Source: Avibacterium sp. 20-132 (GTDB lineage: Bacteria; Pseudomonadota; Gammaproteobacteria; Enterobacterales; Pasteurellaceae). Taken from it: 64,000 nucleotides of DNA. Of the stretch, positions 45,135-53,430 are shown piece by piece (positions within the stretch are counted from its first letter, which is position 1; every line of letters starts with the position of its first letter). The stretch is taken from NCBI RefSeq assembly GCF_023611925.1, contig NZ_CP091456.1, positions 1,716,001 through 1,780,000 on the forward strand, given 5' to 3'. Below the pieces are notes generated by a model. That model worked only from the letters and a program-made list of their open reading frames with translations. It was not told the origin of the DNA and did no database searches. The position numbers and the translations under genes are program-made.

Positions 45135-45168
45135 ACCCTGATTGGTTATGCCAGTCGGGGTTTTTTAT
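45135..45168 (+). terminator. Late-leader terminator
   Basis: ACCCTGATTGG (45135-45145) and CCAGTCGGGGT (45151-45161) pair over 11 bp with two wobbles around TTATG, followed by six Ts. It lies between the late promoter and the lysis genes, the classic target of Q antitermination. Confidence 0.85.
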
Positions 45169-45192
45169 TGCCTCGAAAACAGGAGGCGGAGT

Positions 45193-45438
45193 ATGAAAAT
45201 TATGAAAGATATGGGAACACAAAGCTATCTTTGGTCAGGCTTTGGCGGCTTTTTAGCTTGGCTTGGCGATCAACAAAATTTAATGATGTTGAGCCTCGCC
45301 ATCGGTATTGTTACCGCACTTGCTAATTTATATCAACGTATTTGTGATTGGCGGGCGAGAAAGCGTGATGAAGAACGTAAGGAAGAAATCCATCAGCTCA
45401 CTGTGGCGAGATTGAGGAAAGGGCTAGATATTAAATGA
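45193..45438 (+). CDS. Holin
   Basis: 81-residue membrane protein from the ATG at 45193, with AGGAGG 7 bases before it. One or two short hydrophobic stretches (YLWSGFGGFLAWLG and NLMMLSLAIGIVTALANLY) and a charged tail (DWRARKRDEERKEEIHQL). This is the layout of small class II holins of Pasteurellaceae phages. It sits directly before the endolysin gene and overlaps it by four bases. It should time lysis by permeabilising the inner membrane. Confidence 0.8.
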   Translation: MKIMKDMGTQSYLWSGFGGFLAWLGDQQNLMMLSLAIGIVTALANLYQRICDWRARKRDEERKEEIHQLTVARLRKGLDIK

Positions 45439-45956
45439 AACATTTCAAGAAAATTGCGGGCTGTTCTGTTGTAGCAATCATTGGTTTGGTAATGTTTAAT
45501 TATTCAGATGAAATCCGCACCACTGAAAAGGGAATGGCATTAATCGGTGAAGCTGAAAACTGTATGCGTGAGCCGTATAAGTGCCCCGCGGACGTGTGGA
45601 CGGTAGGGATCGGGTCAACGGGCGATATTACTTTCGGCAAGGTGTACTCTGATAAAGAGATTGCCGACCGCTGGGCCAAAGATATTCAAACGGCGGAACA
45701 GTGCGTCAACCGTTATGCCAACGGCAAAGCTCTACCGCAAGGTGCATTTGAGGCATTAACCTCACTCACCTTTAATGTAGGCTGTGGCAAACTCAAAACC
45801 TCTACGATTTATCGTTACGCAAAACAAGGCGATATTCAAGCTGTGTGTGAGCAGTTTCCCCGCTGGAAATATTCAAACGGAAAGGTATTGAAAGGATTAG
45901 TAACTCGCCGCGAAAAAGAGAAAGCATTATGTTTAACCAGTTTAAAACGTGGCTAA
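45435..45956 (+). CDS. SAR endolysin (GH24 lysozyme)
   Basis: 173-residue muramidase. The N-terminal weakly hydrophobic segment (GCSVVAIIGLVMFNYS, about 9-24) is a signal-anchor-release domain, so export is Sec-dependent. The catalytic triad is E41-C50-T56 (GEAENCMREPYKCPADVWTVGIGS), the Glu-Cys-Thr type seen in phage 21-like enzymes. Later FNVGCGKLKTSTIYRYAKQG and RWKYSNGKVLKGLVTRREKE are typical GH24 segments. Extra cysteines could keep it inactive while membrane-tethered. Overlaps holin and Rz. Confidence 0.92.
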   Translation: MKHFKKIAGCSVVAIIGLVMFNYSDEIRTTEKGMALIGEAENCMREPYKCPADVWTVGIGSTGDITFGKVYSDKEIADRWAKDIQTAEQCVNRYANGKALPQGAFEALTSLTFNVGCGKLKTSTIYRYAKQGDIQAVCEQFPRWKYSNGKVLKGLVTRREKEKALCLTSLKRG

Positions 45957-46270
45957 ATCTCACCGCACTTTGTTTGATATTGGGCTTGTGTGGTTGGGTA
46001 GGTCATCAGTCGCAGATGATTAGTAGTTTGAAAGCCAAAAATCAAATGCAAGCCCAAACCATCACCACGCAAAGCCAAACTATCGCAAGCCTTAAAGCAG
46101 AGGCAAAAGGCAATTATCAACTTACCCAAGATATTACTACATCAGAAAGCAAAATCAGGGAGCAATCCGATAATGTTATTCGCACAATTCAAGCGCAGGT
46201 TAAAAATGTGGACGCTCATAATGCTGCTGCTCCTCGTAATGTTATTGAGTTCTTGCAGCAGTCAGATTGA
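45929..46270 (+). CDS. Rz-like i-spanin
   Basis: 113-residue inner-membrane spanin. One N-terminal transmembrane segment (LTALCLILGLCGWVGH, about 11-26) is followed by a periplasmic coiled coil (SLKAKNQMQAQTITTQSQ..., about 32-95). It begins inside the endolysin gene and carries the o-spanin gene overlapping its 3' end. With Rz1 it disrupts the outer membrane in the last step of lysis. Confidence 0.85.
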   Translation: MFNQFKTWLNLTALCLILGLCGWVGHQSQMISSLKAKNQMQAQTITTQSQTIASLKAEAKGNYQLTQDITTSESKIREQSDNVIRTIQAQVKNVDAHNAAAPRNVIEFLQQSD

Positions 46271-46448
46271 GACAACACATTGCCCGAGCATTCCGCCTGT
46301 ACTATTAGGGCATTTGGATAAGACGGCATTTAAGGGGCGCACTTATGGCGATGTAACACAGTATGCCGTGATACTCAAACGTGAGCGTGATATGTGTCTT
46401 AATCGGATTGATAAGATTAGAGACTGGCAAGTGGAGTTACATAAATGA
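46206..46448 (+). CDS. Rz1-like o-spanin lipoprotein
   Basis: 80 residues in another frame, starting inside Rz. Signal sequence MWTLIMLLLLVMLLSSC ends in a lipobox (LSSC, Cys17), giving an outer-membrane lipoprotein with a short periplasmic part containing Pro (HCPSIPPVLLG). The frame is open upstream to 46173 but those residues precede the signal. The partly nested arrangement with Rz is diagnostic of two-component spanins. Overlaps the HNH gene by four bases. Confidence 0.82.
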   Translation: MWTLIMLLLLVMLLSSCSSQIETTHCPSIPPVLLGHLDKTAFKGRTYGDVTQYAVILKRERDMCLNRIDKIRDWQVELHK

Positions 46449-46768
46449 GTAGGGCTAGTTGGCATCATCTTTATCATCGTAAGGCGTGGAAGCAACTACG
46501 CTTAGACCAATTAGCAAAACACCCCTTATGCGTTTTCTGTTCTCAAGCGGGCAAACTTACCCCCGCTACGGTAGTGGACCACATTACCCCCCACAAGGGC
46601 AATCTAGATTTATTCTTTGACCCAGATAATTTGCAATCGCTTTGTAAGTTACATCACGACAGCGCAAAACAAAAAGCTGAAATTAAAAAACTTAATCATA
46701 TAGGCTGTGATGCAAGTGGATTTCCTATTGACCCAGACCACCCATTCAATAAGGGGGAGGGCGGGTAA
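46445..46768 (+). CDS. HNH endonuclease (packaging-associated)
   Basis: 107 residues. HNH core VVDHITPHKGNLDLFFDPDNLQSLCKLHH with the zinc-ribbon half CVFCSQ and C..H elements. Such small HNH proteins stand directly before terminase genes in HK97-type phages and work with the terminase in cos-type DNA cutting. That places the probable cos site near here, but I cannot identify it. Confidence 0.92.
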   Translation: MSRASWHHLYHRKAWKQLRLDQLAKHPLCVFCSQAGKLTPATVVDHITPHKGNLDLFFDPDNLQSLCKLHHDSAKQKAEIKKLNHIGCDASGFPIDPDHPFNKGEGG

Positions 46769-46866
46769 AAAGTTCGGGCAAATGGCTTGGGCTACCGCTG
46801 GGGGAACTCTGCGTGATCGCTATTACAGTTTTTCTACCCTTTTTTATAGCTTTAGGAGGTGATTTT

Positions 46867-47328
46867 ATGAGTGGACGCAAATTGCGTAGTGATAGCACCA
46901 CTGCAAAAGTGTTAGCCACCAAAGCGGCACAAACCAAGCTATCACCACCACAAAAATTAACAAAATTAGAAACGCGCTATTGGAACAGTATTATCAATAG
47001 CCGAGCCTTAGACAGTTGGACGCCGATCGATCAAGAACGGGCGGTAAAACTCGCAAAACTCTATGTAGAAATTGATGATTATGAACACGAGTTACAAAAT
47101 CATCGACGCTGGGTAAAAACAGACACCGGCACAATGAAAATGCACCCGCTGCACTATGTGATCGAAGATCTGTACAAGCGTGAAATCCAAATGTGCCGAA
47201 GTTTGCAAATTCACAGTCGCGCCACAAATGGGGAAAGTCGTGATCAAGTGAAGACCAATCAGCTTTATCAAGAGGCACGGAATGCGATTAATGATGATGA
47301 CGGCTTAATTGCCAGGGTGTTTAACTGA
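46867..47328 (+). CDS. Terminase small subunit (P27-like)
   Basis: 153 residues from the ATG at 46867, which follows the strong ribosome site AGGAGGTGAT; an upstream open stretch to 46813 is rejected. MSGRKLRSDSTTAKVLATKAAQT, then helical segments (LTKLETRYWNSIINSRALDSWTP; ERAVKLAKLYVEIDDYEHEL), fits P27-family small terminases. Recognises phage DNA and hands it to TerL. Its stop codon overlaps the terL start by one base. The 98 bases before it may hold part of the packaging site. Confidence 0.87.
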   Translation: MSGRKLRSDSTTAKVLATKAAQTKLSPPQKLTKLETRYWNSIINSRALDSWTPIDQERAVKLAKLYVEIDDYEHELQNHRRWVKTDTGTMKMHPLHYVIEDLYKREIQMCRSLQIHSRATNGESRDQVKTNQLYQEARNAINDDDGLIARVFN

Positions 47329-48839
47329 TGACGACGGCAGAAAAAGTCATTGCCTTTATTGAAAAATATTGTTTTGTCCCCGAAGGGGCGTTAGTAGGAA
47401 GCCCGATTAAATTAGAGGATTTCCAAAAACGCTTTATTTTTGACGTTTATGACAATCCACAGGGGACCACACACGGTATTTTGTCGATTGGGCGTAAAAA
47501 TGGAAAAACGGCACTTATTGCGTGTTTATTGCTGGCACATTTAGTGGGACCTGTTGCCATCTTAAATAGCCAAATTGTCAGCGGAGCCTTAAGTCGTGAA
47601 CAGGCCGCTCTCGTATTTAACCTCGCGGTAAAAATGATCCAACTTAACCCTAAACTGACTACCCTTGTTGATATTAAGCCAAGTGGTAAGCGGCTGGTTG
47701 GGCGGCCAATGAATGTTGAATACAAAGCCTTAGCCGCAGATGGTAAAACCGCACAAGGTTTATCGCCAGTACTGGCAATTTTAGATGAAGTTGGACAAGT
47801 GCAAGGGAGTCAATCGGCTTTTGTTGATGCGATTACGACCGCACAAGGCGCACATAAAAGCCCATTATTGCTCACCATCAGCACACAAGCGGCAAACGAT
47901 GCAGATTTGCTTTCCATTTGGATTGATGACGCAATCAACAGCGGCGATCCACATACGGTTTGCCACGTTTACAGCGCGGATAAAGACTTAAAAATTACTG
48001 ATCCGAAAGCGTGGAAACAAGCCAATCCTGCGTTAGGTGTGTTCCGCAGTGAGGAAGACATCAAAAAATTGGCAGACAAAGCTAACCGAATGCCAAGTTT
48101 TGAAAATACGTTCCGCAATTTGAATCTCAACCAGCGGGTTAGCACGGTATCCACGTTTGTTACGCAAGATGTTTGGAAAGCCAATGGCGAAGTGGGACAG
48201 CCACCGACGGGATTAAGTGTGTATGGCGGTTTAGATTTATCCGCCCGAACAGACTTAACCTCGCTGGTGCTGGTTGCCAAAGATCCAAGCGGCAAAACCA
48301 ATGTTTATAGTTATTTTTGGACGCCGGAACAAGGTTTGATTGACCGCGCAAAGCGCGATCGAAGCCCTTATGATGTGTGGGCAAAACAAGGTTTTATCCG
48401 CACAACACCCGGTGCCTCCGTGGATTATGCTCACGTTGTACGGGATATTGCCGACATCTTAAGTGATTTTGATATTTCCTCAATTGCGTTTGACCGATGG
48501 CGAATGGATATTTTCAAAAAAGAAATGGACACACAGGGCATTACGTTGCCCCTAGTGCCTTTTGGTCAAGGATTTAAGGATATGTCGCCAGCAATTGATA
48601 CGTTAGAAAGCCAATTGCTTAATGGGCAACTGCGCCACGGTATGCACCCTGTTTTAACGATGTGTGCGGCAAATGCAGTCATTACCAAAGATCCAGCCGG
48701 CAACCGAAAATTTGAAAAACACAAAGCAACAGGACGAATTGACGGAATGGTCGCACTTGCCATGGCGCTAGGCATAGCAGAAAGTGCGGAAACGCCATTG
48801 AATATTGATGCATTTTTACAGGATATGATTATCGGATGA
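47328..48839 (+). CDS. terL: Terminase large subunit
   Basis: 503-residue packaging motor. ATPase domain Walker A is GRKNGKT (55-61) and Walker B is LAILDE (149-154). The C-terminal nuclease has YGGLDLSARTDLTSLVLV (about 299) with its first metal-binding Asp, and IAFDRWRMDIF. Full length for the HK97/P27 group. Translationally coupled to TerS and overlapping the portal gene by four bases. Confidence 0.95.
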   Translation: MTTAEKVIAFIEKYCFVPEGALVGSPIKLEDFQKRFIFDVYDNPQGTTHGILSIGRKNGKTALIACLLLAHLVGPVAILNSQIVSGALSREQAALVFNLAVKMIQLNPKLTTLVDIKPSGKRLVGRPMNVEYKALAADGKTAQGLSPVLAILDEVGQVQGSQSAFVDAITTAQGAHKSPLLLTISTQAANDADLLSIWIDDAINSGDPHTVCHVYSADKDLKITDPKAWKQANPALGVFRSEEDIKKLADKANRMPSFENTFRNLNLNQRVSTVSTFVTQDVWKANGEVGQPPTGLSVYGGLDLSARTDLTSLVLVAKDPSGKTNVYSYFWTPEQGLIDRAKRDRSPYDVWAKQGFIRTTPGASVDYAHVVRDIADILSDFDISSIAFDRWRMDIFKKEMDTQGITLPLVPFGQGFKDMSPAIDTLESQLLNGQLRHGMHPVLTMCAANAVITKDPAGNRKFEKHKATGRIDGMVALAMALGIAESAETPLNIDAFLQDMIIG

Positions 48840-50080
48840 GTACACTAAATGATAAAAACTGGTGGAGCCGTTTTTACCAACGCTGGTTTTCAGGCGGAAA
48901 ACGCCTTGATAAAGGCAGCACGGTGGAACCTTTTGTGAGTGAAACAAGTGGTGCGGGCGAAACCGTAAATGGGGAAACTGCGCTGAAATTAAGTGCGGTC
49001 TGGGCTTGTGTGCGGTTACGCAGTCAAACCATTGCTTCACTGCCTTTCCACCTTAAAAATGAGCAACGGCAAATCGCTCGCGATCACCCTCTTTATAAAA
49101 TTGTTCACGATACGCCGAATGCGGATATGTGTGCCAGTGAGTTTTGGGAAGCGGTGATTGCTAACCTTGATTTATGGGGCAACGCCTATTGCCGCATAAA
49201 TCGGATTGGTGGGCGCGTGGTTGCATTGGATATTCTTGATCCACAGTATATGCAGGTGCAACGCAGTGATAACGGCGAAATCCGCTACATTTACACCAAA
49301 AATAACGTGGACGGGGGCAATTACGCCGAACGGGATATTTTGCACTTTAGAGGTTTTACCCTTGATGGTTTAATTGGGTTATCCCCCATTCGCTACCAAG
49401 CACAAGTAATGGGCTTGCAAACTGCTGCGAATAATGCCGCCGCCAAAGCCTTTAACAATAATTTAAAGGCGGGTGGTTTTCTGAAAACGGGTGAGCGGAT
49501 TTTATCCGATGAACAACGCAAGCGCGTGCGAGAGGGGCTAAGCGAATTTGGCAAGCCTGAAAACGCGGGCAAGTGGATGGTGCTTGAAGCGGGAATGGAA
49601 CCCGCCAATATGTCGGGCAGTTGGATCAACCCTCAAGACGCTCAATTATTGGAAAGCCGCTATTTTGGGATTGAGGAAATTTGCCGTGCCTTTGGCGTAC
49701 CGCCTCAATTAATTTATAGCACGGATAAATCGTCATCTTGGGCATCAAGTGCAGAGCAAATTACGCAAAATTTCCTCACTTACTCACTCAATCCAATGCT
49801 AAAACGGATTGAACAAACCATTACACGCAAATTGCTGAAACCTGAAGAGCGGTCAAAAATTTACCCTATTTTTAGTGTAGAAGGGTTATTGCGAGCGGAT
49901 AGTGCGGGAAGAGCGAGTTTTTACACCGCACTTTTGCAAAATGGCGTAATGACCCGAAATGAAGTGCGGGCATTAGAAAATCTCCCTGCGGTAGAGGGGG
50001 CAGATCAACTGACCGTACAACTTAATTTGACCGCGATTGATAAAATCGGAAAGGATATGACCAATGACAAACCGAACTAA
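48836..50080 (+). CDS. Portal protein (HK97 family)
   Basis: 414-residue capsid vertex channel. NGETALKLSAVWACVRLRSQTIASLPFHL is the conserved start of HK97-type portals (about 43-72), with SEFWEAVIANLDLWGNAYCRI, LHFRGFTLDGLIGLSPI and FGVPPQLI also typical. Contains two uptake-signal cores. The 3' end overlaps the protease gene by 17 bases. Confidence 0.95.
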   Translation: MSTLNDKNWWSRFYQRWFSGGKRLDKGSTVEPFVSETSGAGETVNGETALKLSAVWACVRLRSQTIASLPFHLKNEQRQIARDHPLYKIVHDTPNADMCASEFWEAVIANLDLWGNAYCRINRIGGRVVALDILDPQYMQVQRSDNGEIRYIYTKNNVDGGNYAERDILHFRGFTLDGLIGLSPIRYQAQVMGLQTAANNAAAKAFNNNLKAGGFLKTGERILSDEQRKRVREGLSEFGKPENAGKWMVLEAGMEPANMSGSWINPQDAQLLESRYFGIEEICRAFGVPPQLIYSTDKSSSWASSAEQITQNFLTYSLNPMLKRIEQTITRKLLKPEERSKIYPIFSVEGLLRADSAGRASFYTALLQNGVMTRNEVRALENLPAVEGADQLTVQLNLTAIDKIGKDMTNDKPN

Positions 50081-50723
50081 AGATCTCTTATTTAAAGCCG
50101 AAGCCATCAAAGAAGATGGCTTTTTTTCGGGCTATTGTAACGTGTTTGATGTGAAAGATGCCTACGATGAGATCGTACGCAAAGGGGCATTTTTAGACTC
50201 CATCAAGATGTGGAAAGAGCAAGGCAAAATGCCGCCGGTATTATGGAACCACGACCGCAATCAGCCTATCGGCGTATGGACACAGCTTAAAGAAGATGAG
50301 AAAGGCTTATACGGTGAAGGACGGCTACTGATCAATGAAGTGGCAAAAGCCAAGGAGGTACACGCTTTAATGATGGCGGGAGCCATTGATGGGCTTTCTA
50401 TTGGCTATCGGGTGAATAAGTGGACCTATGATGAAAAAGAGGACTCCACAGAATTACTTGCCATTGAATTAAGAGAAATCTCGGTAGTTACTTTTCCCGC
50501 TAATGAAGCAAGTCGCGTGGAAAAAGTGAAATCTGTGTTAGAAAAAGGCAGATTGCCTACTCTTGCTGAATTTGAGAAAGCCCTAAGAGATTTGGGGTTT
50601 TCACAAAAACAAGCTGTAACCGTTGCTAGCTACGGCTTGAAAAAACTCATTCAGGGCGAGCCTGAAGAAAAATCACTTAGCAACGCATTAACCATTCTTA
50701 AATCCATTACGGGAGAACATTAA
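50064..50723 (+). CDS. Prohead maturation protease (HK97 type)
   Basis: 219 residues, S78/U35 peptidase. Catalytic His63 (PPVLWNHDRNQPIG) and Ser112 (AGAIDGLSIGYRV) with an acidic partner in LREISVVTFPAN. Cleaves the N-terminal scaffold (delta) domain off the major capsid protein during head maturation. Located between portal and major capsid genes, one base before the latter. Confidence 0.94.
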   Translation: MTNRTKDLLFKAEAIKEDGFFSGYCNVFDVKDAYDEIVRKGAFLDSIKMWKEQGKMPPVLWNHDRNQPIGVWTQLKEDEKGLYGEGRLLINEVAKAKEVHALMMAGAIDGLSIGYRVNKWTYDEKEDSTELLAIELREISVVTFPANEASRVEKVKSVLEKGRLPTLAEFEKALRDLGFSQKQAVTVASYGLKKLIQGEPEEKSLSNALTILKSITGEH

Positions 50724-50724
50724 T

Positions 50725-51924
50725 ATGTCAGAAACAGAAAAAAATCTTGAACAGCTCGCCAGCGAGTTTAAAAAAGCTACCGACCAAGTAAAAGGGTTAG
50801 GTGAAGAACTACAAGGTAAAATGGCGAACAATGAAAAAGGCTTAGAGGGCTTAAAAGCGCAAGTGGATGAAGCCTTAACCTCAATGAATGAAGCAAAAAG
50901 CCGATTAGATGAGTTAGAGCAAAAAGCCGCTCGTCGTGGGGGAGCCAATGAGACCGCTGAAAAATCCTTAGTGGAACAGTTAATGGAATCAGACAGTTTC
51001 CAAAAATTTATGCAAGATCCACGCAAAGGCAATTCCGCCCATTTATCCGTAAAAGCCACTATTACCAGTGCCACAACGAATACAGCGGGGGCGGCGGGTG
51101 CATTAATCCCTGAACATAAATTACCGGGTGTGTTAACTCCACCAGATCAGGCATTAACCATTCGCGACTTGCTAGCAAAAGGCACCACCCAAAGTAATTC
51201 TATCACCTACATTCGTGAAACGGGCTTTACCAATGGTGCGGCCTATCAAGTGAATGAGGGAGATAAAAAAGCCCAATCGGATATTAAATTTGATGAAGTA
51301 ACGCTTGGTGTAAAAACCATTGCCCATTATATGAAAGCCTCCCGCCAAATTTTAGATGATGCGCCAATGTTACAAAGCTACATCAACGGTCGCTTAATTT
51401 ACGGCTTGAAACTGTTTGAAGATCGTCAACTCTTAAACGGAGATGGATCAAGTGGTGCGTTACACGGGATTTTACCGCAAGCTACTGCGTTTGCAGATCC
51501 CGCAAAATTGGCGACCTACACCATCATTGATCAACTGCGATTAGCACAATTACAAGCCTTAATTGCAGAATATCCAGCCACAGGCTATGTGCTTAACCCA
51601 ATCGATTGGACGAAAATTGAGTTGGAGAAAGATGGTATGGGGCGTAACATTATCGGTAATCCACAAGGTACCGCACAGCCAACCTTATGGGGCTTACCAG
51701 TGGTGCAAACGCAAGCAATGACCGCTGGCACTTTCTTGACAGGGGCATTTAGCCTTGGCGCGCAGGTGTTTGACCGTCAGGCTTCCGCCATCGCTATTGC
51801 AACGGAAAATGAAGATGACTTTGTGCGCAACTTAGTGACCATTTTGGCGGAAGAACGCTTAGCCCTCGCGGTGTATCGCCCAGAGGCCTTTATCAAAGGC
51901 ACACTTGCCGCGAAAACGAAATAA
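50725..51924 (+). CDS. Major capsid protein (HK97 fold)
   Basis: 399 residues. Residues about 1-100 are a coiled-coil delta/scaffold domain (EKNLEQLASEFKKATDQVKGLGEEL...; ALTSMNEAKSRLDELEQKAARRGG), expected to be removed by the protease near KATITSATTNTAG. The rest is the HK97 capsid fold, with RDLLAKGTTQSNSITYIRETGF, EVTLGVKTIAHYMKASRQILDDAPMLQSYI and NGDGSSGALHGI as strong family signatures. The gene ends in a USS-pair terminator, which suits its high expression. Confidence 0.96.
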   Translation: MSETEKNLEQLASEFKKATDQVKGLGEELQGKMANNEKGLEGLKAQVDEALTSMNEAKSRLDELEQKAARRGGANETAEKSLVEQLMESDSFQKFMQDPRKGNSAHLSVKATITSATTNTAGAAGALIPEHKLPGVLTPPDQALTIRDLLAKGTTQSNSITYIRETGFTNGAAYQVNEGDKKAQSDIKFDEVTLGVKTIAHYMKASRQILDDAPMLQSYINGRLIYGLKLFEDRQLLNGDGSSGALHGILPQATAFADPAKLATYTIIDQLRLAQLQALIAEYPATGYVLNPIDWTKIELEKDGMGRNIIGNPQGTAQPTLWGLPVVQTQAMTAGTFLTGAFSLGAQVFDRQASAIAIATENEDDFVRNLVTILAEERLALAVYRPEAFIKGTLAAKTK

Positions 51925-51929
51925 CCCTT

Positions 51930-51962
51930 AACACCGCACAACTCAAGTGCGGTGCTTTTTTT
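51930..51962 (+). terminator. USS-pair terminator after the major capsid gene
   Basis: CACCGCAC (51932-51939) and GTGCGGTG (51947-51954) pair around AACTCAA, followed by C and seven Ts. It lies in the middle of the late operon, so Q antitermination or read-through must serve the tail genes. Confidence 0.85.
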
Positions 51963-51976
51963 GGAGATTTTTACCA

Positions 51977-52291
51977 ATGCTTATCTCGCTTGAGCTTATC
52001 AAACAACATTGCCGTATCGATCATAATGAAGAAGACACGCTCTTAACTCAGTATGAAACCGCTGCCCAATCCTATCTTGAAAGCCAACTCGGGCGCAAAC
52101 TCTATCTAAATAGCGTACCCGAAGAGGAATCAATGGGGCTTGTGGCGAATGCGGCGATTAAACAGGCAATGCTAATGACCATTGCCCATTGGTATGAACA
52201 CCGAGAAAGCGTTGTCGTAGGAGCTATCACCAAAGAAATTGAGCAAGGCGTTTGGCGGTTGATCCAGCCTTACCGATTAATGGGGGTGTAA
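51977..52291 (+). CDS. Head-tail connector (HK97 gp6-like)
   Basis: 104 residues from the ATG at 51977, which follows TTGGAGATTTT; the frame is open earlier but only over terminator DNA. MLISLELIKQHCRIDHNEEDTLLTQYETAAQSYLESQLGR is the gp6-like/DNA-packaging connector pattern. Forms the ring below the portal. Starts right after the capsid terminator. Confidence 0.9.
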   Translation: MLISLELIKQHCRIDHNEEDTLLTQYETAAQSYLESQLGRKLYLNSVPEEESMGLVANAAIKQAMLMTIAHWYEHRESVVVGAITKEIEQGVWRLIQPYRLMGV

Positions 52292-52615
52292 ATGCAAATT
52301 GGTAAACTGCGGCATCGTATCAAGATACAGCAGCAAATCAACAGCCAAAACGATTACGGGGCGTTGGTTACGCAGTGGCGCGATGTCGCTCAAGTTTGGG
52401 CAGAAGTCAAACCCTTAACGGGGAAAGAATATTTTTCTGCTCAACAGGTGCAGTCCGAAGTCACGGTGCAAATTTGGTTACGTTATCGGGCAGGTATTAC
52501 ACCTACAATGCGGGTCGTTTTTGGCGAACGGCATTTTGAGATTGTTGAAGTGCTGAATTACCAAGGACGAAGCACCGCATTGCAATTACTGTGTAAGGAA
52601 AACGTCAATGGCTAA
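52292..52615 (+). CDS. Head closure protein
   Basis: 107 residues. MQIGKLRHRIKIQQQINSQNDYGALVTQWRDVAQVWAEVKPLTGKEYFSAQQVQSEVT is the phage head-tail adaptor pattern (SPP1 gp16 / HK97 gp7-like). Seals the connector ring before tail joining. Begins directly after the gp6-like stop (TAAATG). Confidence 0.92.
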   Translation: MQIGKLRHRIKIQQQINSQNDYGALVTQWRDVAQVWAEVKPLTGKEYFSAQQVQSEVTVQIWLRYRAGITPTMRVVFGERHFEIVEVLNYQGRSTALQLLCKENVNG

Positions 52616-53087
52616 CAGCGTAAAAGTGGAAGGATTAAGGGCGTTGTCGGCAGCAATGAAAGAACTCGGCCGAAAAGCAGCCAACCGTATTGCCGTTAAA
52701 GCAATGCGCAAAGGTGGGGCGATTGTGCGCGACAAAGCACGCAATAATGCGCCAACCTTGAAAGAGAAAGTGTCGCACCGGCGTGCAGGCACGTTAAAAA
52801 AAGCCATTCAATCCAAAACCAAAATTGGGCGAAATGGCAGAACCAACACCTATATTGGTGTAAAAAAGCTTTCGGGTAAGCAAATCGAAAAATTCAAGGC
52901 CAAAACACAGAAAGGCGGGGCATATAACCCTAACGATCCGTATTATTGGCGATTTGTTGAGTTCGGCACCTCTAAAATGCCGGCGCGCCCTTTCTTGCGC
53001 ACCGCGTTTGAGCAAACGAAAGACCAAGCCGCTAATGCCATTATTACTACCTTACGAGAGGAAATCTTAAGGGAAGGAAACAAATGA
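52608..53087 (+). CDS. HK97 gp10-like tail completion protein
   Basis: 159 residues, very basic. SVKVEGLRALSAAMKELGRKAANRIAVKAMRKGGAIVRDKARNNAP is the HK97 gp10 start, and YWRFVEFGTSKMPARPFLRTAFEQ the conserved C-terminal signature. Located between the head closure and DUF3168 genes with small overlaps on both sides. Confidence 0.93.
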   Translation: MANSVKVEGLRALSAAMKELGRKAANRIAVKAMRKGGAIVRDKARNNAPTLKEKVSHRRAGTLKKAIQSKTKIGRNGRTNTYIGVKKLSGKQIEKFKAKTQKGGAYNPNDPYYWRFVEFGTSKMPARPFLRTAFEQTKDQAANAIITTLREEILREGNK

Positions 53088-53428
53088 TCCAGCACGACTT
53101 ATTTAACGCCCTGTCGCCTTTGGTTGCAGGGCGTTGTTTTTATGAAGTGATCCCTGATACCAATACGACCTATCCTGTCATTGTGTATCAATTCCCCACC
53201 ATCACCCCAAATTCTGCCCTAGAAGATGGGGATTTAGATGATTACCAAGTGCAAATCGACATTTACAGCAATCAAGTTGATGACATCTTTAACTTGCGCG
53301 AAGCATTGTTTGAAGCGGTAGAAGATGAATTTGATTTTGCCGAACGCATTTCGGATTTTAGTGATTATGAACCCGATACAAAACTACACCGTCGTGTAGT
53401 GATGTATCAAATAGCTTATGGAGAATAA
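53084..53428 (+). CDS. Tail terminator-like protein (DUF3168)
   Basis: 114 residues. LFNALSPLVAGRCFYEVIPDTNTTYPVIVYQFPTITP and DDYQVQIDIYSNQVDDIFNLREALFEAVE follow the DUF3168 / gpU-like tail completion pattern. Caps the tail tube at the head-proximal end. Overlaps gp10-like by four bases. Confidence 0.88.
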   Translation: MIQHDLFNALSPLVAGRCFYEVIPDTNTTYPVIVYQFPTITPNSALEDGDLDDYQVQIDIYSNQVDDIFNLREALFEAVEDEFDFAERISDFSDYEPDTKLHRRVVMYQIAYGE

Positions 53429-53430
53429 CT

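Noticed and set aside
45093..45326. A 77-aa frame across the late leader terminator
   Set aside because: It runs through the terminator hairpin and overlaps the holin in another frame; no ribosome site.
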